A stretch of 64,000 nt of DNA from Croceibacterium mercuriale (GTDB lineage: Bacteria > Pseudomonadota > Alphaproteobacteria > Sphingomonadales > Sphingomonadaceae). Within the stretch, counting starts at the first letter, position 1; every line of letters starts with the position of its first letter. The notes beneath the pieces were generated by a model that saw only the letters and a program-made list of their open reading frames with translations, did not search any database and was not told the origin of the DNA. The stretch spans positions 186,001-250,000 of the forward strand of contig NZ_JTDN01000002.1 in NCBI RefSeq assembly GCF_000802385.1. Reading direction: 5' to 3'. The position numbers and the translations under genes were made by a program. Shown piece after piece: positions 25,340 through 33,909 of this stretch.

Positions 25340-26943
25340 AGCCCCTCTTCCGGCACGCGGCCGTCCATCAGCGCGGCGCGCGTTCCGTCCAGATATTCGC
25401 GGGCGGTAATCCCGGCGACCTGATCCTGCGTCAGCGGACCGGGGCCGAGCGCGGCGAACAGCGCCGCCGTGCTCTGGAACCGGTCGGCGATCGCCCCGAT
25501 GTAGGCGAAGCGCGCATCCTGGTAGGTCTGCTGCACGGTCAGCAGGTCGATGATGCTGATCGCGCCTTCCTCCAGCTGAAACTGCGCCAGCTCCAGGCTC
25601 TCGCTCGCAGCCGCCAGCGCGATCCGCTGCTGCGCCAAGGCATCGGCATTGCTTTCCAGCGCGCGGATGCCGTCGGCCACCTCGGTGAAGGCGGTCAGCA
25701 CCTGTTCGCGATACAGTGCCAGCGATTCCTGGTAGACCGCGACGGCGACGTCCCGACTGGCCCGTCGCCGGCCGCCGTCGAACAGCGGGGCGAGCAGGTT
25801 GGCATTGAGGTCGAACACCGGATCGGGCGCTACCAGCATCAGCCCGCTGGCGCCGCCGGCCAGGCCGAAGGCCGCATCCAGCGTCAGGTTGGGATACAGG
25901 TCGGCGGTGGCGACACCGATCTGCGCGCTGGCGCCTGCCAGCACCGCCTCCGCCGCCAGGATGTCAGGGCGGCGGCGCACCAGGGTGGAAGGCAGGCTGA
26001 TCGGCACGGCCCGCGGCAGTTGCAGGTTTTCCAGCGCGATGGCGGGGATCGTGGCCTCCGCCGGTGCGACCCCGGTCAGCAGGGCCAGCCGGTTTTCCGC
26101 CGCTGCCGCCTGCGCGCGCAGCGGGGGCACGGTGGCGCGCAGGCCGGCGATGCTGGCCTCCTGCGTTATCAGGTCGGCGCGGGCATCCTCCCCTTCGGCC
26201 ACGCGGATGCGCAGCAGCTCGAGCCGCGCCTCCTGCGTTGTCAGCAGTTCCTCGCGCGTGTCGATCTGCGCGCGCAGGCTGGCGGCATCCAGCGCGAAGC
26301 TGACAATGTTGCCGACCAGCGCGAGATAGGCCGCCTGCAGTTCCTGCACCTGCTGTTCGTAGGTGGCGGCGGCCGCCTCCACCAGGCGGCGGTTGCGGCC
26401 GGCGAGGTCGAGATCATAGGTGATGGACGCACCGACGGTGTAGATGGTGAAGGCGTCGCCCGCGCCGCCTCCTCCGGCTCCGCCGGCATCACCTCCGCCG
26501 TCACCTTCGCCTGCACCCGGATCGGCAGGTGCCGGCGCGGTGCCGCCGCCTGATCCGGCGCGTTGCCGCGCGCCTTGGGCCCCGCCGCCACCATAGGAGA
26601 AGCTGCCGGTACCGCCGACTTCCGGCAGCAGCACGCCGCGCTGCGCGCGCAGCTGCGCCTCCGCCCCGCGCAACCGGGCGCGCGCTGCGGCGAGGTTGGG
26701 GGAGTTGGCGAAGCCTTGCTCCACCAGGGCGACGATCTGCGGCGATCCGAACCAGTGCCACCAGCCGGCCGGCAGGTCCTGCCCGTGAAGGAAATATTGC
26801 GCTTCGCCGCCAGGGCCGTCGCTGCCGACAGTGACCGGCGGGACGGCTTGCGCCGTGTAGGCCGGAGTGGCCGGCGGGGGTGGCCGCACGAAATCCGGCC
26901 CGGCGACGCAGCCGGACAACGCCAGAACGGCGCCGCACGACAT
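25336..26943 (-). CDS. RND efflux outer-membrane factor (NodT/OprM family lipoprotein)
   Basis: An outer-membrane channel protein of about 535 residues with a lipoprotein signal (lipobox LSGC) and two OEP domains of long helices and barrel strands. The frame is open to an ATG at 26988, but starting at 26943 (MSCGAVLALSGC) or 26988 both give a signal; 26988 has more positive charge and is equally possible. A Gly/Ala/Pro-rich low-complexity insertion (about 26455-26592) lies in the first barrel region. First gene of the efflux operon. Confidence 0.92.
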   Translation of the reverse strand: MSCGAVLALSGCVAGPDFVRPPPPATPAYTAQAVPPVTVGSDGPGGEAQYFLHGQDLPAGWWHWFGSPQIVALVEQGFANSPNLAAARARLRGAEAQLRAQRGVLLPEVGGTGSFSYGGGGAQGARQRAGSGGGTAPAPADPGAGEGDGGGDAGGAGGGGAGDAFTIYTVGASITYDLDLAGRNRRLVEAAAATYEQQVQELQAAYLALVGNIVSFALDAASLRAQIDTREELLTTQEARLELLRIRVAEGEDARADLITQEASIAGLRATVPPLRAQAAAAENRLALLTGVAPAEATIPAIALENLQLPRAVPISLPSTLVRRRPDILAAEAVLAGASAQIGVATADLYPNLTLDAAFGLAGGASGLMLVAPDPVFDLNANLLAPLFDGGRRRASRDVAVAVYQESLALYREQVLTAFTEVADGIRALESNADALAQQRIALAAASESLELAQFQLEEGAISIIDLLTVQQTYQDARFAYIGAIADRFQSTAALFAALGPGPLTQDQVAGITAREYLDGTRAALMDGRVPEEGL

Positions 26944-27049
26944 CAGGGATGGAATACGCGCGACCGCATCGCGCCGAGTGGCCCCCATTTACCGGCAAGC
27001 CGCGAAACGCGCACCCGTTCCCGCACAGGGACAACCGCCGACAATAAGA

Positions 27050-27754
27050 TCAGGCGATGCGCCGGTCCCAGCTGCCATGATGTTCGCGCACCGCGCCGTG
27101 CCGCAGGCTCAGCGCGATCAGCGCAGCACCGGCCACGATGCTGGCTACCGTGTGCGCCGACCCCGCATCGAACAGGACCGGCGTCACCAGCAGCGCGCCG
27201 CCTGGCGGTATCAGCCCTGCCAGCGCCAGGTTCCACGGCAGGTTCACGCCCCCACCCCACATGTCCGCCAGCACCGTGCCCGCGCCGCAGTCGAACTCGT
27301 CACGGACGGGCTCCCGCTTGCCCCCGTCCGTGTCGCCGGACAGGAACACGCGCAGCCAGGGGCGACCCGCCTGCGCGCGGCGGCGGACGAACTGCAAGGT
27401 CTCCAGCAGCTCGTCCAGCGAGTACGGGATCTGCACCAGCATGGCCGCCGCGCCCACCAGCGTCAGCGTGGCCCAGGTGCCGATCACCACCGGCTGGATG
27501 ATGACAAAGGTGATCGACACGACGCCCAGCGGCGCGATCATCAGCCCGAACAGGAACACCAGCCACGGCATGGTGCGCCAGCGCGCCTGCGAACCGATGA
27601 TGCCGGTCGCGATCTCCAGCGCATAGGTATAGCCGCCCAGCGCTGCATCGGGGATCGGGAAGGCCTGCGACACGGCGGAGGTGACCACCGCCTCCGTCCC
27701 GTTCCTGCCCGGCTCGCCAGGCAGGCTGGCCCGGCCGGTCCTGCAACTCGGCAT
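27050..27754 (-). CDS. VKOR-like membrane protein with lost CxxC, SPW-like C-terminus
   Basis: A 234-residue protein with about five membrane segments. The N-terminal half (SAVSQAFPIPDAALGG, RWRTMPWLVFLFG, IIQPVV) resembles, from memory, a bacterial vitamin K epoxide reductase-like family whose active site reads WCTLC; here the equivalent is WATLT (residues 94-98), so both catalytic cysteines are gone. The C-terminal PWNLALAGLI and later segments resemble an SPW repeat. The usual first membrane segments are missing. A strong polypurine ribosome binding site precedes the ATG at 27754. It lies between the sensor kinase and the efflux operon on the same strand. The family call is tentative. Confidence 0.55.
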   Translation of the reverse strand: MPSCRTGRASLPGEPGRNGTEAVVTSAVSQAFPIPDAALGGYTYALEIATGIIGSQARWRTMPWLVFLFGLMIAPLGVVSITFVIIQPVVIGTWATLTLVGAAAMLVQIPYSLDELLETLQFVRRRAQAGRPWLRVFLSGDTDGGKREPVRDEFDCGAGTVLADMWGGGVNLPWNLALAGLIPPGGALLVTPVLFDAGSAHTVASIVAGAALIALSLRHGAVREHHGSWDRRIA

Positions 27755-27832
27755 AGCCGATCGCCTCCTCCTCCTCGCTCACCAGAATGGCGGTTTGGCC
27801 GCACGCGCCGCGCTGTCCTGCGACATTTACCA

Positions 27833-29260
27833 CTACGACGGAGGATCGGTTTCGATGAATTGCCGACCCGGCACCTGCGGGAAGGCCAGCGTCACGCGCA
27901 GCCCGGGATCGGTGTTGATGATTGCCAGCTCCGCGCCCAGCCGCTGCGCTGCCGAGCGCACGATGGCGAGGCCCAGCCCGCTGCCCTCCCGTCCGGCACT
28001 GCTGGCCAGCCGCACGAACCGCTGCCCGGCGCGGGCAAGGTCCGCTGCCGGCAGGCCGGGCCCGTCATCGGCGACAGCGATGGTGGTTTCCGCGTCCGTG
28101 CGCTCGATCGTGAGCACCGCCAGCCCGCCCGCCCGGTTGTAGCGGATGGCATTGTCGAGCAGGTTGGACACGATCTCGAACAGCAGCGTGCGATGCCCGG
28201 GCACCACGAACGTGCCGGGGGCGGCGACCAGGTCCAGCTCCACCCCCGCCTCAATCGCCTGGCCGATGCGCCGGTTGATCACCGCGATCGCCACCTCGCG
28301 CAGGTCGACATCCTCCAGCGGCGGCAGGGCACCGGCCTCCTCCGCGCGGGCCAGCGCCAGCAGCTGCGTCACCAGCCGTTCCAGCCGGTCGGCCGCATCG
28401 GCGATTTCGCGCAGCGCATCCGGATCGCCGCGCCGGGCCAGCGCGACCTGCACCTTCAGCACGCTGAGCGGGGTGCGCATCTGGTGGGAGGCATCGGCGG
28501 TGAAGCGGCGCATCCCGGCCGTGGCCGCATCCAGCCGCGCCAGCAGGTGATCGAACGCCTCGGCCAGCGGCCGCAGCTCCTCCGGCAGCGGGCCGGCTTC
28601 CAGCGGGGACAGGTCGGGCGTGGCGCGGGTGTCGCGCGCGGCGACCGCCCCGCGCAGTGTGGCCAGCGGCCGCAGGCTCCAGCTCAGCGCCGGGCGGATC
28701 AGCAGGCTGGCGACGCCCACCAGCACCAGCTCGCCCGCGACCAGCGCGGCGATCAGGCGCCGGCGCAGCGCCTTGCGGCTGTCCAGCGTCTCCGCCACCT
28801 GCACGATCACCGGCGCGGCGATGCCGGGCAGCGCGCGCCGTACCTCCGCGATACGCACGTCCTGCCCGCGGAAACGGGCGTAGCGATAGCGGGGTGCCTC
28901 GGCCGTCAGTGCGGCGATGTCCGGCGGCGACAGGTCGGGGTAGCCGGTCAGCAGCGTGTCGCCCACCGCCACGCGATAGTAGATGTTGTCCCGCTCCGCA
29001 TTCTCCAGCATGGCGAAGGCGGCGGGCGGCAGGTCCAGCGTGACCGCGCCGCCTTCCACCTGCACCGTGTCGGCGATCGCGCCCAGCGCGCCACCCATCA
29101 CCCGGTCGTTGGCGCGCCGCACCACGTCGGCGATCAGCGTCGCGCCGGCCAGGCCCAGCAGGATCGCCACCGCCAGCAGCGGCACCAGCATCGCCGCCAG
29201 CAGCCGCGTGCGCAGCGCCAGCGTGCGCCCCCGTGATCCGGAATGCGCCTCAGCCGGCAT
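27833..29260 (-). CDS. sensor histidine kinase (TctE-like)
   Basis: A 475-residue inner-membrane sensor. Two membrane segments (about residues 18-42 and 165-190) flank a periplasmic domain of the type found in TctE-like kinases, followed by HAMP-like sequence, the phospho-acceptor H-box FTADASHQMRTPL and an ATPase domain (N-box NLLDNAIRYN, G boxes VADDGPGLP and GSGLGLAI). It starts at ATG 29260, overlapping the response-regulator stop by 11 bases. TctE-type kinases usually sense tricarboxylates; the divergent CitMHS operon fits this. Confidence 0.92.
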   Translation of the reverse strand: MPAEAHSGSRGRTLALRTRLLAAMLVPLLAVAILLGLAGATLIADVVRRANDRVMGGALGAIADTVQVEGGAVTLDLPPAAFAMLENAERDNIYYRVAVGDTLLTGYPDLSPPDIAALTAEAPRYRYARFRGQDVRIAEVRRALPGIAAPVIVQVAETLDSRKALRRRLIAALVAGELVLVGVASLLIRPALSWSLRPLATLRGAVAARDTRATPDLSPLEAGPLPEELRPLAEAFDHLLARLDAATAGMRRFTADASHQMRTPLSVLKVQVALARRGDPDALREIADAADRLERLVTQLLALARAEEAGALPPLEDVDLREVAIAVINRRIGQAIEAGVELDLVAAPGTFVVPGHRTLLFEIVSNLLDNAIRYNRAGGLAVLTIERTDAETTIAVADDGPGLPAADLARAGQRFVRLASSAGREGSGLGLAIVRSAAQRLGAELAIINTDPGLRVTLAFPQVPGRQFIETDPPS

Positions 29261-29915
29261 CGAGCAGGTAGCCGAGCCCGCGCACGGTGCGGATCGCCGG
29301 GCCGTCCGGGGGCAGCTTGGCGCGCAGCCGCGTGATGTTGACCTCCAGCGCATTGCCGCCGACCGGCTCGTCGAAGCCGAACACCTCGGCGAGCAGGACG
29401 TCGCGCGGCACGATCTGCCCGGCGCGCGAAGCCAGCGCCTCCAGCACGGCCCACTCGCGGCGACGCAGGTCCAGCACCCGGCCGTCGGCGCGCACCTCGC
29501 CCATCGATCGGTCGATCACCAGCGCACCAACCACGATCTGCGGCATCGGATCGCCCCCGCGCCGCCGGCCGAGCGCACGTACCCGTGCCTCCAGTTCCTC
29601 AGGTGCAAACGGCTTCCGCAGATAATCGTCGGCGCCGAGATCCAGTCCGCGCACCCGGTCATCCAGTGCGTCGCGCGCGGTCAGCATCAGGATCGGCACC
29701 CGCTCCCCCCGGCGGCGCAGCGCCTCCAGCACCGCGAAGCCATCGGTATCGGGCAGGCCGACGTCCAGGATGATCAGGCCGTAAGGCTCGTCCCCCGCCA
29801 CCATCAGCGCATCGGCGCCGGTTGCCACATGGTCGATCGCGTGGCCGGCCGGGCGCAGCAGCGCGGCGATGCTGCGCGCCAGCGGGGCGTCGTCCTCCAC
29901 GATCAGGATGCGCAA
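29250..29915 (-). CDS. OmpR-family response regulator (TctD-like)
   Basis: A 221-residue regulator: a receiver domain with acidic pocket EDD (residues 7-9), phospho-acceptor Asp in IILDVGLPD, Thr in MLTARD and Lys in YLRKPF, then a winged-helix DNA-binding domain ending TVRGLGYLLDAG. Translation starts at TTG (29915), with GGGAG 8 bases upstream; no ATG is available at this N-terminus. The first gene of the two-component unit, divergent by 100 bases from the solute-binding protein gene. Confidence 0.94.
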   Translation of the reverse strand: MRILIVEDDAPLARSIAALLRPAGHAIDHVATGADALMVAGDEPYGLIILDVGLPDTDGFAVLEALRRRGERVPILMLTARDALDDRVRGLDLGADDYLRKPFAPEELEARVRALGRRRGGDPMPQIVVGALVIDRSMGEVRADGRVLDLRRREWAVLEALASRAGQIVPRDVLLAEVFGFDEPVGGNALEVNITRLRAKLPPDGPAIRTVRGLGYLLDAG

Positions 29916-30015
29916 ACAGTTAACTCCCGTGAAAGGTCGATGACAGTTTCGCGATGTAACTGCCCTTCATCAGCTTAGCCGACAACAGATGCGGTGAGCG
30001 AGAGGAGCTTGGCCC
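29916..30015. promoter_or_regulatory. divergent control region of TctDE-like genes and uptake operon
   Basis: 100 bases between the two starts, richer in A/T than the flanks. CAGTTA at 29917 and TAACTG about 34 bases on form a long-spaced inverted repeat, with a related ACAGTTT between. These could be response-regulator half-sites. GAGAGGAG precedes the solute-binding protein start. Confidence 0.4.
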
Positions 30016-31086
30016 ATGGGCAGATCGATCATCGCCGGCATTGTCCTGTGCGCCGTCCTGCTGGGCGGCGCGACCTGGCTGTGGCTGCAGCCGCCCTCCG
30101 CCGCCAGCGTGCAGGCAGAGGCGCGCCGCGAAGGCGCCGTGCGCATCCTGGGCAATGCCGATGCGGACGCCGTGGCGCCGCTGATCGCCGACTTCCGCCG
30201 GCAGCATCCGCAGGTACAGGTGGTGTACGAGGATCTGCAGTCGAGCATCCTGCACCGTCGCTTCCTGGCGGATGCCGCGGCGGCGCAGCCGGGTGTCGAT
30301 ATCGTCTGGTCCTCCGCCATGGATCTGCAGGCCCGGCTGATCAATGACGGCCACGCACAGCCCTATGCCAGTCCGCACAAGCCGGCCCTGCCGGCCGAAG
30401 CGCTGTGGAAGGACATGGGTTACGGCATCACGGCGGAACCGGTGGTGCTGGTCTACAACCGGCAGGCGATCGCGCCCGACCGCGTTCCGCAGACCCATCG
30501 CGCGCTGCAACAGCTGCTCGCCAGCGGCGATCCGGCGCTGCGTGGCCAGGTCACGACCTACGATCCGGCGCAGTCGGATGTCGGCTATCTTTACCTGACG
30601 CAGGATCTGGCCGCCACTCGCGACACCTACGCCCTGTGGCGGGCGCTGGCGGTCAACGATCCGGTGCTGGCCGCCACCACCGCGCAGATGGTGGATGCAG
30701 TGGCCGAGGGGCGCGCCGCGATCGCCTACAACGTGGTCGGCCCTTACGCATCGGAACGGGCGGAGGCGGACGAGCGGCTGGGGGTGGTGTTCCCGCAGGA
30801 CTACACGCTGGTCGCCTCGCGCATGGCGTTCATCGCCCGCGACGCCCCGCATCCCAATGCCGCCCGGCTGTTCCTGGACTGGATGCTGTCGCGCGAGGGA
30901 CAGTCGCTGCTCGCCCGCGAATGGCTGCCGCCCGTGCGCACCGACATGGCCAAGGGCGCCCTCGCGGTCGCCCGGCCACGCGCCATTCGCGGTGGCCCGC
31001 AACTGTTCGTCAATCTTGATCCCGTGAAGCGCCGGCGCGTGCTGGGCGAATGGGATGCCATTCTTGCCGGAGGGGCAGGCTCATGA
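30016..31086 (+). CDS. extracellular solute-binding protein (ABC Fe3+/organic type)
   Basis: A 356-residue periplasmic binding protein, signal anchor at residues 5-25. Family landmarks are ARREGAVRILGNAD, VDIVWSSAMD, MGYGITAEPVVLVYN, and FLDWMLSREGQ, typical of type-2 binding proteins for iron or small anions. No ABC permease or ATPase accompanies it. It heads an operon with a porin and a secondary transporter, so it may present ligand to the TctE-like sensor or feed another carrier. Its stop overlaps the porin ATG by 4 bases. Confidence 0.9.
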   Translation: MGRSIIAGIVLCAVLLGGATWLWLQPPSAASVQAEARREGAVRILGNADADAVAPLIADFRRQHPQVQVVYEDLQSSILHRRFLADAAAAQPGVDIVWSSAMDLQARLINDGHAQPYASPHKPALPAEALWKDMGYGITAEPVVLVYNRQAIAPDRVPQTHRALQQLLASGDPALRGQVTTYDPAQSDVGYLYLTQDLAATRDTYALWRALAVNDPVLAATTAQMVDAVAEGRAAIAYNVVGPYASERAEADERLGVVFPQDYTLVASRMAFIARDAPHPNAARLFLDWMLSREGQSLLAREWLPPVRTDMAKGALAVARPRAIRGGPQLFVNLDPVKRRRVLGEWDAILAGGAGS

Positions 31087-32567
31087 CCAAAGTGTTTCGC
31101 ACAACAATCGCGCTGGCCGCGCTGATCGCCGCTACCCCTGCCCTGGCCCAGGCGCCGAGCCCTGCCGAGCTGGAGGCGCTGGTCCGCGCACAGGCTGCGG
31201 AGATCGCCACCTTGCGCACCCGGCTGGACCGGCTGGAAGCGCAGCAGGCCGTGCCTGCGACCGCACCGGTCGTTGTGGCGGCGCAGGACACCCCGACCCC
31301 TGCCCCGGCTGCGGACGGTCCGGTGGTCGCCGTGACCCGCCCCTTCGCGCCGCAGATCGTGCCGCCCGGCCCGGCGGAACGGAACGTGGCGCAGGTGGAG
31401 GCGGCCAATGCGGCCGGCGTCACCACCGAGTGGGGCTCGGGCCTGCCGGTGTTCCATTCGGCGGACGGCGTGTTCACCTACAAGCCGCGCGGCCGCATCC
31501 TGACCGATGTCAGCAGCACCTTCGGCTCCGACATCGACGGGCGCAACATCACCACCACCGGCATGCGCGCCCTGCGGCTGGGTGTCGAAGGCGGCGTCGG
31601 CACGCAGTTCTTCTACCAGTTCGAGGCCGACTTCTCGGAAAACGAGGTCGATATCGTCACCGCCTTCATCGGCTGGCGCGACCGGATCGGCACCGGCCTG
31701 GATTACGATGTGCGCGCCGGGCACCTGTTCAACGACCGCAGTTTCGAAGGTTCGACCGGATCGGATTCCACCCCCTTCATGGAACGCACGGTGGTGGCGA
31801 CCGCGATCATTCCGCAGCGTGGCTTCTACGGTATCGGCATCATGCCCCGGCTGTTCTGGAAGACCGGCCATGCCTCCCTGACCGTCACGGGTGACCGGGT
31901 AGACGGCGCACAGGCGGTGAGCGACAGCCGCACCGCGCTGGGCCGGGTCCACTGGAATCCGGTCAAGGGGCCACGCGGCGTGCTGCATCTGGGCCTGTGG
32001 GGCTTCGACGAATCGCTGAACCCGCTGGCCGGGACGCTGACCCGCAACACGGTGATCGGCGGCCGCTTCAATGGCGCGCTGCGGGTGTCCACCGGGCCGC
32101 TGCTGGGTGGCACCGGCACCACCGGCTATGGTGCCGAGCTGGGCGGCTATGCCGGGCCGGTGTGGGTCATGGCCGAAGCCGGCCAGCGCCATGCGCGGCT
32201 GGACGGTGGGCGGCCGGACTTCACCAGCCAGGCCTGGAGCCTGTCGGGCGGCTGGTTCGTGACGGGCGACCTGCCGCCGTACAATCCGCGCCTCGGCAGC
32301 TTCGGCCAGCCCAGCGTCCGGCGGCCGATCTTCGAAGGCGGTCCGGGCGCGATCGAGCTGACCGCGCGATACGAGGATCTGGACTTCACCGACATCGCCA
32401 CCGGCGGGCGCGGCTGGGCCGCGACGATCGGCGCCAACTGGTACCTCAACAGCTTCACCCGACTGCAGCTGAACGCGATCCACTGGGCCACCGAAGCGCC
32501 CACCGGCCCGGCCGCGGGCAGCGACAACGGCAACACCGTCAGCGCCCGCGTCGGCGTCACCTTCTGA
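31083..32567 (+). CDS. OprO/OprP-type porin
   Basis: A 494-residue outer-membrane barrel of the phosphate-selective porin (OprO/OprP) family. It has a Sec signal (MTKVFRTTIALA...ALAQ), an N-terminal coiled-coil segment with regular Leu spacing (residues 30-55), then a barrel rich in aromatic strands ending VGVTF with C-terminal Phe. The anion-selective nature of the family fits uptake of a carboxylate in this operon. The start is fixed by the ATGA overlap with the upstream gene. Confidence 0.92.
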   Translation: MTKVFRTTIALAALIAATPALAQAPSPAELEALVRAQAAEIATLRTRLDRLEAQQAVPATAPVVVAAQDTPTPAPAADGPVVAVTRPFAPQIVPPGPAERNVAQVEAANAAGVTTEWGSGLPVFHSADGVFTYKPRGRILTDVSSTFGSDIDGRNITTTGMRALRLGVEGGVGTQFFYQFEADFSENEVDIVTAFIGWRDRIGTGLDYDVRAGHLFNDRSFEGSTGSDSTPFMERTVVATAIIPQRGFYGIGIMPRLFWKTGHASLTVTGDRVDGAQAVSDSRTALGRVHWNPVKGPRGVLHLGLWGFDESLNPLAGTLTRNTVIGGRFNGALRVSTGPLLGGTGTTGYGAELGGYAGPVWVMAEAGQRHARLDGGRPDFTSQAWSLSGGWFVTGDLPPYNPRLGSFGQPSVRRPIFEGGPGAIELTARYEDLDFTDIATGGRGWAATIGANWYLNSFTRLQLNAIHWATEAPTGPAAGSDNGNTVSARVGVTF

Positions 32568-32601
32568 TGACCCTCCCCATTCCAGCCCGAGGACTCAACC
32601 C

Positions 32602-33903
32602 ATGACCCTGGCCCTGTACGGCTTCCTGATGGTGGCCACCTTCATGACGCTGATCATGACCAAGCGGATGACCCCGCTGGTCGCGCTGATCGTCGTGCCC
32701 ACCATCTTCGCGCTGATCGCCGGCTTTGCCGCGGGCATCGGCGACATGATGATCGAGGGGATCCGCAACCTGGCGCCCACGGGCGTGATGCTGCTGTTCG
32801 CCATCCTGTTCTTTTCCATCATGACCGACACCGGCCTGTTCGACCCGCTGGTCAACCGGCTGCTGCGGGTGGTGCATGGCGATCCGCTGCTGATCCTGAT
32901 CGGCACGGTGGTCCTGTGCGCGCTGGTCAGCCTGGATGGTGACGGGTCGACGACCTACATCATCACGATCGCCGCGCTGCTGCCGCTGTACAAGCGGTAC
33001 GACATGAACCGGCTGTATCTGTGCTGCCTGCTGATGAGCACCAGCGGCATCATGAACCTGACGCCGTGGGGCGGGCCGACCGCCCGTGCCGCCAGCGCGC
33101 TGGAGCTGGATCCGGCCACCGTGTTCCTGCCGCTGATCCCCGGCATGATCGCCGGCCTCGCCTTCCTGATCGGCCTGGCCGTGTGGTTCGGGCGCAAGGA
33201 ACGCCACCGGCTGGGCCATGTGAAGACGAACGAGCCGACCACCTTCACCGGCATGGCCGTATCGCAGTTCCCCGAGGCACGCCGCCCGCACCTGCGCTGG
33301 GTCAACGCGACGCTGACCATCACCCTGCTGGCAGGGCTGGTGTCCGGCATCATGCCGCTGTCCGTGCTGATGATGCTGGCCTTCGCCATCGCCATGATCA
33401 TCAACTACCCGCAGGTGGCGGAGCAGAAGGAGCGGATCGCGGCCCATGCCGGCAACGTGCTGTCGGTCGTGTCGCTGATCTTCGCCGCCGGCATCTTCAC
33501 CGGCATCCTGTCCGGTACCGGCATGGTGGAGGCGATGAGCCAGCAGGTGGTGGACTTCATCCCGCCCGCCATGGGCCCATACATGGCGCCGATCACCGCG
33601 GCGCTGAGCCTGCCCTTCACCTTCTTCATCAGCAACGACGCGTTCTACTTCGGAATGCTGCCGATCCTGGCGGAGGCGGGTTCGCATTACGGCGTGTCGC
33701 CGATGGCGATCGCGCGGGCATCCCTGATGGGCCAGCCGGTCCACCTGCTCAGCCCGCTGGTGCCGTCCACCTACCTGCTGGTCAGTCTGGCGGGGATCGA
33801 CCTGGCGGACCATCAGCGCTTCACGCTGATCCCGGCCACGCTGGTCTGCGTGGTGATGACGCTGGTGGGCATGGCGGTGCTGGCCTTCCCGTTCGCGGGC
33901 TGA
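32602..33903 (+). CDS. CitMHS family citrate-type transporter
   Basis: A 433-residue inner-membrane secondary transporter with about twelve membrane segments, of the citrate-metal:proton symporter (CitMHS) family. Landmarks are SLDGDGSTTYIIT near residue 110, MNLTPWGGPTARA near 150 and FFISNDAFYFGMLPI near 335, the conserved segments of CitM/CitH. The likely substrate is a metal-complexed citrate or a similar tricarboxylate. It is the centre of the operon divergent from the TctDE-like sensor genes. Confidence 0.92.
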   Translation: MTLALYGFLMVATFMTLIMTKRMTPLVALIVVPTIFALIAGFAAGIGDMMIEGIRNLAPTGVMLLFAILFFSIMTDTGLFDPLVNRLLRVVHGDPLLILIGTVVLCALVSLDGDGSTTYIITIAALLPLYKRYDMNRLYLCCLLMSTSGIMNLTPWGGPTARAASALELDPATVFLPLIPGMIAGLAFLIGLAVWFGRKERHRLGHVKTNEPTTFTGMAVSQFPEARRPHLRWVNATLTITLLAGLVSGIMPLSVLMMLAFAIAMIINYPQVAEQKERIAAHAGNVLSVVSLIFAAGIFTGILSGTGMVEAMSQQVVDFIPPAMGPYMAPITAALSLPFTFFISNDAFYFGMLPILAEAGSHYGVSPMAIARASLMGQPVHLLSPLVPSTYLLVSLAGIDLADHQRFTLIPATLVCVVMTLVGMAVLAFPFAG

Positions 33904-33909
33904 CCGAAG

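Noticed and set aside
26867-29236. A 789-codon open frame on the plus strand
   Set aside because: Antisense to the VKOR-like and sensor kinase genes, His/Arg/Gln-rich shadow composition, no domain.
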